From the NCBI RefSeq assembly GCF_003385115.1, contig NZ_QUNI01000004.1:318459-382458 (forward strand): DNA of 64,000 nt, given 5' to 3'. This DNA comes from Flavobacterium aquicola (GTDB lineage Bacteria; Bacteroidota; Bacteroidia; Flavobacteriales; Flavobacteriaceae). The notes under the pieces are model-generated. The model did not search any database. It saw only the letters and a list, made by a program, of their open reading frames with translations, and was not told the origin of the DNA. The position numbers were made by a program, and so were the translations under genes. Shown in pieces: positions 14,605-21,621 of this stretch. Position 1 is the first letter of the stretch. Each line of letters opens with the position of its first letter.

Positions 14605-14788
14605 TTTCCCAACTCTCCACTCACTCTTTGTTTTTCAACATCTCCACCTTACACAAACTTGTCATGCTGTCGAAGGAAACATTCCCGCAAGACACAGGCG
14701 ATAAGTGCAATGGCATTAAGTTAGGGATCATAATGTAAAATGATTACTGATTTTTGATTAACAATTTTTGACCCGAACTTTAGAATAC

Positions 14789-14818
14789 AGCCCTATTATT
14801 CAATATAGGGCTTTTTTG
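14789..14818 (+). terminator. Orphan terminator-like hairpin
   Basis: AGCCCTAT (14789-14796) and ATAGGGCT (14805-14812) arms are followed by TTTTT. It lies 280 bp after the last cassette-like gene, with no ORF directly before it. Confidence 0.55.
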
Positions 14819-14953
14819 TGGCTGAAAGGAACCAAAAAACAGTCTAACACCATTTAGAAATTAACCTCACCCCAGCCCTCTCCAAAGGAGAGGGAGACAG
14901 AATTGGACTATTTTATATTCTAAAATGGTTCAATAGGGATGGTTTTGGTACTG

Positions 14954-15150
14954 TTACCCCCCACAAATACCCATCATACCCCCTACAAACAGGGTGTATT
15001 GCATACCTTTTTCAGGGGGTTACCACCCTGTTTTGGTTAATATTGTTACCCTTTTACACAGTATTACCCCCTAAAACATGGGGCATTAGGGGGTAAAACA
15101 CCTCCTAGACCATACCATTTGTACCCCCTCTGCTACCGTTAATACCCCCT
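14954..15150. repeat. Cluster of seven TACCCCC motifs in both orientations
   Basis: The motif, close to WTACCCCCT, occurs at 14954-14962, 14976-14984, 15014-15022 (inverse), 15064-15072, 15088-15096 (inverse), 15121-15129 and 15142-15150. Weaker relatives such as TTACCCTTT (15046) and AGGGTGTAT (14991) lie between them. Such runs are out of character for this A/T-rich genome. It lies 220 to 420 bp before the U32 gene. It might be an operator array, a structured DNA or RNA region, or part of an unknown element. Confidence 0.75.
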
Positions 15151-15372
15151 GCTCTGCAAAATCTCCCCACCTTTGTGTTTTTATTAAAATGCCTTTAAAA
15201 ATTGTAAACTCTCTAAAAGTCTCACGCCTTTTGGGTGAATGCTATTAAAATGATATGCATCTTAATAATCAAAAATGGTAATACATTCAAAAAAAATCCC
15301 TTAAGGCTAGAAATCTTGGAATATTTATAAGACCTTTGCACGCTTTTTAGAAATTAAAAAAATCATCGACTG

Positions 15373-17232
15373 ATGAAGAAGAAAATAGAAATTTTAGCCC
15401 CTGCAAAAGATTTAATTGGCGGAATTGCAGCCATTAATAGTGGTGCCGATGCCGTTTATATCGGAGCACCTCAATTTGGAGCACGTTCCAATGCCACCAA
15501 TTCCATTGAAGATGTTGCGGAATTGGTCAAATATGCGCATTTATTCCACGCTCAGGTTTTTGTGGTGATCAATACCATTTTGTACGACAACGAACTGGAA
15601 ACCTGCCGTCAGATGATTTGGAAATTGTACGATGTTGGCGTTGATGCCCTTATTGTACAAGACATGGCTATTATGGAAATGGACTTGCCTCCTATCGTTT
15701 TGCACGCCAGTACACAAGCCAACAACCGTGATACAGACAAAATTAAATTCCTGAAAGACGTCGGAATGAAACGTGTGGTTTTGGCCCGCGAATTAAACCT
15801 GCATCAAATCAAGGAAATCAGCGAAGCTTCGGATGTTGAGCTGGAATTTTTTGTAACCGGTGCTTTGTGCGTTTCTTTCAGCGGCAACTGTTATATGAGT
15901 GTTGCCAATGGCGAACGCTCTGCAAACAGAGGTTCCTGTGCACAAAACTGTCGTCTACCTTACAACTTAATCGATGGTCATGGCGATACTTTAATCAAAA
16001 ACAGCCACTTGCTTTCTATCAAAGATTTTGATGTATCGGATCAAATTCCAAATTTGGTAGAAGCTGGAGTTATTTCGTTTAAAATTGAAGGTCGCTTGAA
16101 AGACATCGTTTATGTAAAAAATAACGTTTCGTATTTAAGACAAAAACTCGATTCCTTTTTGGAAGGAAGCGATAAATATACTAAAGCGTCATCTGGAAAA
16201 TGTACTTATCTTTTTGATTCTGCTTTAGACAAAAGTTTCAACCGTGGTTATACTGACTATTTTGTTAACGAAAGATACCAATCGATTGGTTCTTGGGAAA
16301 GTCCAAAATCGAAAGGACAATACATTGGTAAATTAATAAAAACCATTGGCGGTGCTTACCAAATTGAAAATGGAGAGCTTCTAAATAATGGCGACGGACT
16401 TTGTTTCATCAACGAAAATAATGAAGCCGAAGGGATTTACGTAAACAAAGCCGAAAATGGTCTGGCATATCCAAATGTGCTGAAAGAAATCAAAGACGGT
16501 ACTTTTATTTACCGAAATAATGATGCCGCTTTCATCAAAATTGTAGAAAGAGAAGACAGCGCTGTCCGCAAAATAAGTACAACTTTATTGCTGACCGAAA
16601 ATGAAAATGGCTTTGAATTAATTGCAACTGATGAAGATGGTTATGTAAGCATCGTTAAATTAGATTTTGCGAAAGATGTAACTAAAAACAACCTTTCGAT
16701 TGAAGATAATATCAAAACACAATTGGCCAAAACTGGTTTTACACCTTATACAGCTGATGAAATTGATATTATGTTCACGCAAAACTGGTTCTTGCCTATT
16801 TCAAAAGTAAACGAGATGAGAAGAACGGTTTACGAGCAATTATCCGAAATTCGTTTGGCAAATTACAAACGCGAAGAACACCAATTAGAGAAAACATCAC
16901 ATCCTTATCCAGAAACCAAATTGGATTTCATGTATAATGTTTCCAATAAAAAAGCACGTCAATTCTACGAACGTCACGGTGTTACCGAAATTGAAAAAGC
17001 TTTTGAACTGCAATGGGATCCGGGAAAATCCCGTGTGATGACAACCAAATACTGCATTAAATACGAATTGGAAAAATGCCCAAAATACCATAAAGACACC
17101 ATGGAGACTAAGCTAAAAGAACCATTAGTACTGAAACAGGGAGAATTGGAATACAAACTAAAATTCAATTGCAAGCCCTGCGAAATGGAAATTTGGGAAA
17201 AAGACGCTGAATTTGAAATTGAGGAAGATTAA
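15373..17232 (+). CDS. U32-family (TrhP/RlhA-type) RNA hydroxylation protein
   Basis: The 619-residue protein starts KIEILAPAKDLIGGIAAINSGADAVYIGAP, the canonical opening of the peptidase U32 family. The family signature is at 158-176 (EFFVTGALCVSFSGNCYMS). Cys166, Cys173, Cys189 and Cys193 form the cluster expected to hold an iron-sulfur centre. A further Cys group (CPKYHK, later CKPCE) ends the protein. Despite the peptidase name, studied members (TrhP, RlhA) make 5-hydroxyuridine in tRNA or 5-hydroxycytidine in 23S rRNA, with prephenate involved. The length exceeds the roughly 450 residues of E. coli TrhP, because of a longer C-terminal region. Which RNA is modified here cannot be decided from the sequence. 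Confidence 0.85.
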   Translation: MKKKIEILAPAKDLIGGIAAINSGADAVYIGAPQFGARSNATNSIEDVAELVKYAHLFHAQVFVVINTILYDNELETCRQMIWKLYDVGVDALIVQDMAIMEMDLPPIVLHASTQANNRDTDKIKFLKDVGMKRVVLARELNLHQIKEISEASDVELEFFVTGALCVSFSGNCYMSVANGERSANRGSCAQNCRLPYNLIDGHGDTLIKNSHLLSIKDFDVSDQIPNLVEAGVISFKIEGRLKDIVYVKNNVSYLRQKLDSFLEGSDKYTKASSGKCTYLFDSALDKSFNRGYTDYFVNERYQSIGSWESPKSKGQYIGKLIKTIGGAYQIENGELLNNGDGLCFINENNEAEGIYVNKAENGLAYPNVLKEIKDGTFIYRNNDAAFIKIVEREDSAVRKISTTLLLTENENGFELIATDEDGYVSIVKLDFAKDVTKNNLSIEDNIKTQLAKTGFTPYTADEIDIMFTQNWFLPISKVNEMRRTVYEQLSEIRLANYKREEHQLEKTSHPYPETKLDFMYNVSNKKARQFYERHGVTEIEKAFELQWDPGKSRVMTTKYCIKYELEKCPKYHKDTMETKLKEPLVLKQGELEYKLKFNCKPCEMEIWEKDAEFEIEED

Positions 17233-17263
17233 CAAATAATCTTGCCCAGAAATATAATTAAAG

Positions 17264-17302
17264 ACTACAAGGAAAAGGAAACTTTACTTTGTAGTTTTTT
17301 TT
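17264..17302 (+). terminator. Terminator of the U32 gene
   Basis: ACTACAA (17264-17270) pairs with TTGTAGT (17289-17295), followed by a run of T. Confidence 0.75.
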
Positions 17303-17342
17303 TATTTGTTTGGCAGAATGTCACACAATAATTACACCAATA

Positions 17343-17444
17343 TTGTCATCCTGACGAAGGAAGGATCACACACGGAACTCGATAAAGATTGGAAATTTAC
17401 TTTGCGGAATTTCTAATGTGATCCTTCCTTCGTCAGGATGACAA
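17343..17444. repeat. Long inverted repeat with perfect 28-bp arms
   Basis: The arms 17343-17370 and 17417-17444 are exact reverse complements over 28 bp and enclose a 46-nt loop. The arm sequence, with GTCATCCTGACGAAGGAAGG, belongs to a kind of dispersed intergenic repeat. It fills most of the 346-bp gap between the U32 and DJ-1 genes; the rest of the gap is plain A/T-rich DNA. Confidence 0.85.
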
Positions 17445-17578
17445 GTTTACGACCATTTAAAACTCAAAAGAGACACAAAATTTAACAGATTAAAAATCAA
17501 ACGAATACTATCTTTTCAATAACTTTATAATTAAAAAAAATAAGATTTGCTTTATAATAATTTTAAAATTGAGATAAA

Positions 17579-18154
17579 ATGAAAAAAGTATTGTTCTTAA
17601 CCGGTGACTTCACCGAAGATTATGAAACTATGGTTCCGTTCCAAATGCTGGAAATGGTTGGTTACACTGTTCATACTGTTTGTCCCGACAAAAAGAAGGG
17701 AGACACCATAAAAACTGCCATTCATGATTTTGAAGGCGATCAGACTTATACTGAAAAACCAGGACACAACTTCGCTTTGAATTACAGTTTTGATGACGTT
17801 AATGTAAATGATTATGACGGATTAGTTATCGCTGGAGGAAGAGCTCCGGAATATTTGAGATTGAACAGCAAAGTAATCGAAATAACGAAACATTTTTTCA
17901 GTGTCAATAAACCTGTTGCAGCTATTTGTCACGGCATCCAGATTTTGACAGCTGCTAATGTCGTAAAAGGACGAAAACTGACTGCCTATCCAGCTGTTGG
18001 CCCTGAAGTAACATTGGCTGGAGGTGAATTTCAATCTATTCCTGTTGATGGTGCTTTTGTGGATGGAAATCTGGTGACTTCACCGGCTTGGCCAGCACAT
18101 CCAAGTTTTATCAGAGAGTTTCTAAAAATTATGGGAGCAAAAATTGAAATTTAA
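17579..18154 (+). CDS. DJ-1/PfpI family protein
   Basis: A 191-residue protein with the DJ-1/PfpI fold: [13 protein letters not shown] at the start, [16 protein letters not shown] (81-96) and the nucleophile elbow [11 protein letters not shown], with Cys117 next to His118. Glu14 is well placed for the usual acidic partner of the cysteine. Members include glyoxalase III/deglycase-like proteins, chaperones and proteases of the PfpI type; the length and motifs do not decide between them. It is a single gene between two hairpins. Confidence 0.88.
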   Translation: MKKVLFLTGDFTEDYETMVPFQMLEMVGYTVHTVCPDKKKGDTIKTAIHDFEGDQTYTEKPGHNFALNYSFDDVNVNDYDGLVIAGGRAPEYLRLNSKVIEITKHFFSVNKPVAAICHGIQILTAANVVKGRKLTAYPAVGPEVTLAGGEFQSIPVDGAFVDGNLVTSPAWPAHPSFIREFLKIMGAKIEI

Positions 18155-18205
18155 ATCCAAAACTATAATATATATTCATTTAAGAAGTAATACAATAACA
18201 ATTCT

Positions 18206-18245
18206 AAAACTACAGCTTAAGACAATTTCGCTGTAGTTTTTTTTA
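18206..18245 (+). terminator. Terminator of the DJ-1 gene
   Basis: AAAACTACAGC (18206-18216) and GCTGTAGTTTT (18230-18240) are exact inverse repeats followed by more T. The tail overlaps TATCTTTG (18244-18251), a possible -7 box of the next gene. Confidence 0.85.
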
Positions 18246-18299
18246 TCTTTGGACAAAATAATATGCACACAATAAAATTTCTTTAAAAAATTATTCTTC

Positions 18300-18806
18300 A
18301 TGATTACAAAAGCAACCTCAGATGATATTCCGGCATTAGAAAAGTTAATCAATTCGGCATATCGCGGTGAAACTTCTAAAAAAGGATGGGCTACCGAAGC
18401 AAATCTTTTGGAAGGCAAAAGAATTACTTTAGATCAACTGGAAGAAATTTTTGGAGACAAAAACAATACAATTTTAAAATTCACAGAAAACAATCAAATC
18501 ATTGGATCGGTTTTACTTACTGACAAAGGAGAGAAATTGTACTTGGGAATGCTGGCCATCTCACCTGAATTGCAGAATAAAGGCATTGGAAAGAAAATTT
18601 TACAGGAGGCAGAAATTCATGCACGTACATTAGGTTTATCCAAAATCGTAATGACTGTAATCACGATCAGAGAAAAATTAATTGAGTGGTACAACCGTCA
18701 TGGCTATGCCGATACCGGAGTAAGAGAACCTTTTGCGCTCAATGATGCAGATACCATAATTACAGACCAGCATTTGGAATTTGCAGTCTTAGAAAAAACA
18801 CTTTAG
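18300..18806 (+). CDS. GNAT-family N-acetyltransferase
   Basis: A 168-residue acetyltransferase of the Gcn5-related fold. It opens MITKATSDDIPALEKLINSAYRG, and the acetyl-CoA-binding motif A is LAISPELQNKGIGKKILQEAE (around 92-112), with the Q-x-x-G-I-G form. EWYNRHGYADTGVREPF near residue 135-150 is the usual motif B region. The substrate is not clear from the sequence. It has its own promoter-like TATCTTTG directly after the preceding terminator, and is followed at 50 bp by the Mpo1-like gene. Confidence 0.85.
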   Translation: MITKATSDDIPALEKLINSAYRGETSKKGWATEANLLEGKRITLDQLEEIFGDKNNTILKFTENNQIIGSVLLTDKGEKLYLGMLAISPELQNKGIGKKILQEAEIHARTLGLSKIVMTVITIREKLIEWYNRHGYADTGVREPFALNDADTIITDQHLEFAVLEKTL

Positions 18807-18856
18807 CATTTATCAGCATTGATTATTATTTTATAAATTAGTAAAAAATATCAATT

Positions 18857-19321
18857 ATGAAAACACTAGATCAATGGTTTGAAGAATATGCCGTAAGTCA
18901 TCAAAACCCAAAAAACAAAGCAATACACTATATCTGTGTTCCTGCAATTTTCTTTTCTATCGTGGGATTATTGATGAGTATTCCAAGCGGTTTTCTAACT
19001 AATTTACTGCATTTGAACCAGCCAATAATTGAAAATTGGGCTGCAGTTGTTTTGGTATTTGTATTGATTTTCTACATCCGATTATCTGTTTCGATGGCGG
19101 TTAAAATAGCGATTTTTTCAATTTTGTGCTTAGTCATTAATTTTTATATTGGGCAGTTTGTACCACTTTGGGCATTTTCTATAGGTGTTTTTGCTGTGGC
19201 TTGGATCGGACAGTTTTATGGTCACAATATCGAAGGCAAAAAGCCGTCATTTCTTAAAGACATTCAGTTTTTATTGATTGGTCCTGCCTGGGTTGCTGAA
19301 AATTTATTTTCTAAGAAATAA
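18857..19321 (+). CDS. Mpo1/DUF962-like membrane protein
   Basis: The 154-residue protein starts LDQWFEEYAVSHQNPKNKAIHYICVPAIF, which is the family start including the His of SHQNP and the His of IHYICVP. Four hydrophobic segments follow, and a GHNIEGKKPSFLKDIQFLLIGP string ends it. The yeast relative Mpo1 (YGL010W) is an Fe-dependent alpha-oxygenase of 2-hydroxy fatty acids; the histidines in SHQNP, AIHY and YGHNIEGKKP correspond to likely metal ligands. A role in 2-hydroxy fatty acid or sphingolipid breakdown is an inference, plausible in a phylum that makes sphingolipids. Confidence 0.85.
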   Translation: MKTLDQWFEEYAVSHQNPKNKAIHYICVPAIFFSIVGLLMSIPSGFLTNLLHLNQPIIENWAAVVLVFVLIFYIRLSVSMAVKIAIFSILCLVINFYIGQFVPLWAFSIGVFAVAWIGQFYGHNIEGKKPSFLKDIQFLLIGPAWVAENLFSKK

Positions 19322-19425
19322 TATAAAATTCCATTTTAAAAAATTAACAAAACAGAAAACATAATATTCCGTGACTAGCACCATTTCACAGAAAAATTAG
19401 TTGTTGAATGCTTTTCCTTTCAATC

Positions 19426-19475
19426 CTTTGCGCCTTTGCGCCTCTGCGAGCCCAATTTCACGCAAAGGCGCAAAG
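19426..19475. repeat. Inverted repeat with 15-bp arms
   Basis: CTTTGCGCCTTTGCG (19426-19440) and CGCAAAGGCGCAAAG (19461-19475) are exact inverse repeats around a 20-nt loop. The arm is itself a doubled CTTTGCG. This is a dispersed REP-like type, between two plus-strand genes. Confidence 0.8.
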
Positions 19476-19544
19476 TACATTTTGAATATTTAGCTCTTGG
19501 TATGAGTTACGGATAATCCTAAAACATAAAGCTGATTTACTTAT

Positions 19545-20009
19545 ATGGAAGAACTAAAAGCACTGCTGACCGCGTTAGAAAACCAAATTCAAAATCAGGA
19601 GATTCTTAATCCATCGGTTTCTAAATCATCGGTGGGCTGGCATATTGAACATGCATTATTGGTCATGAATTTGACTATTGCATCAATACAAAAATCAAAT
19701 CCTGAGAATTACAAAAGGACTTTTAACTTCAATCGGTTTGTAGTATTTGTAATAAATAAAATTCCAAGAGGAAAAGTTCGCGCACCAAAAGCAGTTCAGC
19801 CTGCAGCAGATTTTACTTCGGATTCATTAAAAGCACATATTGAAAAGAGTAATCTTAACTTAGAGAAATTAAGCACTTTAAATTCCAATCAGTATTTTGA
19901 CCATCCCTTCATGGGACATTTAAAATTAAAACCTACAATCCGTTTTATAAAACTACATACACAGCACCATTTTAATATTATAAGGGAGATTATTGAAAGT
20001 AAAAGTTAA
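19545..20009 (+). CDS. DinB-like protein, DUF1569 type
   Basis: A 154-residue, mostly helical protein of the DinB/YfiT-like four-helix metalloprotein type. Histidines expected for metal binding lie in GWHIEHALLVMN (about 32-36) and KLHTQHHFNIIREI near the C-terminus. PRGKVRAPKAVQP in the middle is a hallmark of the DUF1569 branch. Related proteins include thiol-dependent transferases; the reaction here is unknown. A single gene. Confidence 0.75.
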   Translation: MEELKALLTALENQIQNQEILNPSVSKSSVGWHIEHALLVMNLTIASIQKSNPENYKRTFNFNRFVVFVINKIPRGKVRAPKAVQPAADFTSDSLKAHIEKSNLNLEKLSTLNSNQYFDHPFMGHLKLKPTIRFIKLHTQHHFNIIREIIESKS

Positions 20010-20153
20010 AATAATATAGCTTTTCTTCATTTACGAAAATTCTAAATTTCATTTGATTTTTGAATAAATAATCACTTTACATAAATGACTATATATTTCT
20101 GATTTTTAAATTGTGTGATAATAATTCCACAAATTTTTCAACTGAAATACTTA

Positions 20154-20274
20154 GCGTAAGGGATAGAGGCGATATCCTTTATTTTTTTCCTTTAAAAAAA
20201 TAAAGATAAAGCCGAAAGCCCGACCCCATTGCTGAAAATTAAAGGAGGTACGACTGCAATTTTCAGCAATGGGG
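20154..20274 (+). repeat. Structured repeat, GCGTRAGGGAT family, copy 2
   Basis: It opens GCGTAAGGGATAG (20154), has a core hairpin with arms CTTTATTTTTTT (20177-20188) and AAAAAAATAAAG (20194-20205), then AAGCCCGACC (20215-20224) and a second hairpin with exact 17-bp arms (20224-20240 and 20258-20274). It lies in the 384-bp gap 20010-20393, where I see no gene. Confidence 0.75.
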
Positions 20275-20393
20275 TTACGACCAAAAACATAATACTGAAC
20301 TCTTCTAAAAAGCTATATTTTGAATATTTATAACCTTTGTCAGGCAAAATAAAAACTATAAATTAGCACTTTAATTTTTATATAAAAAAACAA

Positions 20394-21476
20394 ATGAAAA
20401 ATACTGCTTTAACGCACATACATGAGGGTTTGGGAGCGAAAATGCTGCCGTTTGCCGGGTACAATATGCCTATTCTTTATGAAGGGGTAAATGCAGAACA
20501 CGAAACGGTTCGAAATGCAGTAGGTGTTTTTGATGTATCGCATATGGGCGAATTTATACTTTCGGGTCCAAATGCTTTGGCTTTGATTCAGAAAGTGACT
20601 TCGAATGATGCTTCGGGTTTAACTATTGGAAGAGCACAATATTCTTGCCTGCCAAACAATGAAGGAGGAATTGTAGATGATTTGATCGTCTATAAAATAA
20701 AAGAAGAGCAGTATTTACTTGTGGTAAATGCATCGAATATTGACAAAGACTGGGATTGGATTTCGGCACATAACGATTTGGGTGTTGAAATGAAAAACCT
20801 GTCTGATGATTATTCTTTACTGGCGATTCAAGGACCAAAAGCGGTTGAAGCGATGCAGTCTTTATCTTCTATAGATTTATCTGCAATTGCCTATTACCAT
20901 TTTGAAGTAGCTGATTTTGCAGGTTTCCCGCATGTTATTATTTCGGCAACTGGTTATACCGGTTCAGGCGGATTTGAAATCTATTGTAAAAACTCGGAAG
21001 TTGAAACAATCTGGAACAAAGTTTTTGAAGCCGGAGCTTCATACGGAATCAAACCAATTGGTTTGGCGGCCAGAGATACGCTGCGTCTTGAAATGGGATT
21101 CTGTTTGTACGGAAACGACATCAACGATACTACTTCTCCTCTTGAAGCTGGATTAGGATGGATTACTAAATTCTCTAAAGAATTCACCAATTCGGATAAT
21201 CTGAAAAAACAAAAAGAAGAAGGTGTTACCAAAAAATTGGTGGCTTTTGAAATGCAGGAGCGCGCTGTTCCAAGACACGATTATGAAATTGTTGATGCAT
21301 CAGGAGAGGTAATTGGAATTGTAACCTCAGGAACGATGTCTCCTTCAATGAATAAGGGAATTGGACTTGGTTATGTTACTACTCCAAATAGCGCCGTAGA
21401 CAGCGATATTTTTATCAGAATCAGGAAAAATGATGTTCCTGCCAAAGTGGTAAAACTTCCTTTTTACAAAAAATAG
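20394..21476 (+). CDS. gcvT: Aminomethyltransferase, glycine cleavage T protein
   Basis: The 360-residue protein transfers the aminomethyl group from the lipoyl H protein to tetrahydrofolate, releasing ammonia. Typical strings are [15 protein letters not shown] (17-31), [35 protein letters not shown] (around 184-197) and [19 protein letters not shown] (about 225-243), where the Asp of ARDTLRLE helps bind folate. The C-terminal half ends with [17 protein letters not shown]. Length is normal. It is alone here; gcvH and gcvP are not in the window. Confidence 0.95.
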   Translation: MKNTALTHIHEGLGAKMLPFAGYNMPILYEGVNAEHETVRNAVGVFDVSHMGEFILSGPNALALIQKVTSNDASGLTIGRAQYSCLPNNEGGIVDDLIVYKIKEEQYLLVVNASNIDKDWDWISAHNDLGVEMKNLSDDYSLLAIQGPKAVEAMQSLSSIDLSAIAYYHFEVADFAGFPHVIISATGYTGSGGFEIYCKNSEVETIWNKVFEAGASYGIKPIGLAARDTLRLEMGFCLYGNDINDTTSPLEAGLGWITKFSKEFTNSDNLKKQKEEGVTKKLVAFEMQERAVPRHDYEIVDASGEVIGIVTSGTMSPSMNKGIGLGYVTTPNSAVDSDIFIRIRKNDVPAKVVKLPFYKK

Positions 21477-21565
21477 TTTCTTTTTTAGATGATTCTAAGA
21501 AGCAAAGGCTGACTTTTATTATAATTTCATAAATAAACAACAACTTAAAAAGGATATTTTTTTTA

Positions 21566-21600
21566 AACTTAGAAACTTATTAACTTAGAGTCTCGGTAAC
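21566..21600. repeat. CTTAGAAACTTA-type dispersed repeat, copy 1
   Basis: AACTTAGAAACTTATTAACTTAGAGTCTC resembles, in the inverse direction, a stretch at 29474-29530 with CTAAGACTCTAAGTTTC. Both are intergenic. Short repeated AACTTAG words let it pair with itself. Confidence 0.45.
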
Positions 21601-21621
21601 AAATAAAAGAAAGATATCCAT

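Larger units (their letters stand above)
14605..15372. other. Gene-free stretch with repeats, orphan terminator and C-rich cluster
   Basis: There is no defensible ORF. It contains a TTGTCATGCTGTCGAAGGAA string (14654 region) related to the arms of the hairpin at 17343, a GCGATAAGTGCAATGGCATTAA string, a terminator-like hairpin at 14789-14818, a common CCTCTCCAAAGGAGAGG palindrome near 14878, the motif cluster 14954-15150, and A/T-rich DNA before the U32 gene. Confidence 0.6.

Noticed and set aside
11700..14610. Integron with its own integrase or attI
   Set aside because: No tyrosine recombinase gene is found anywhere in the window. Only the array part can be argued.
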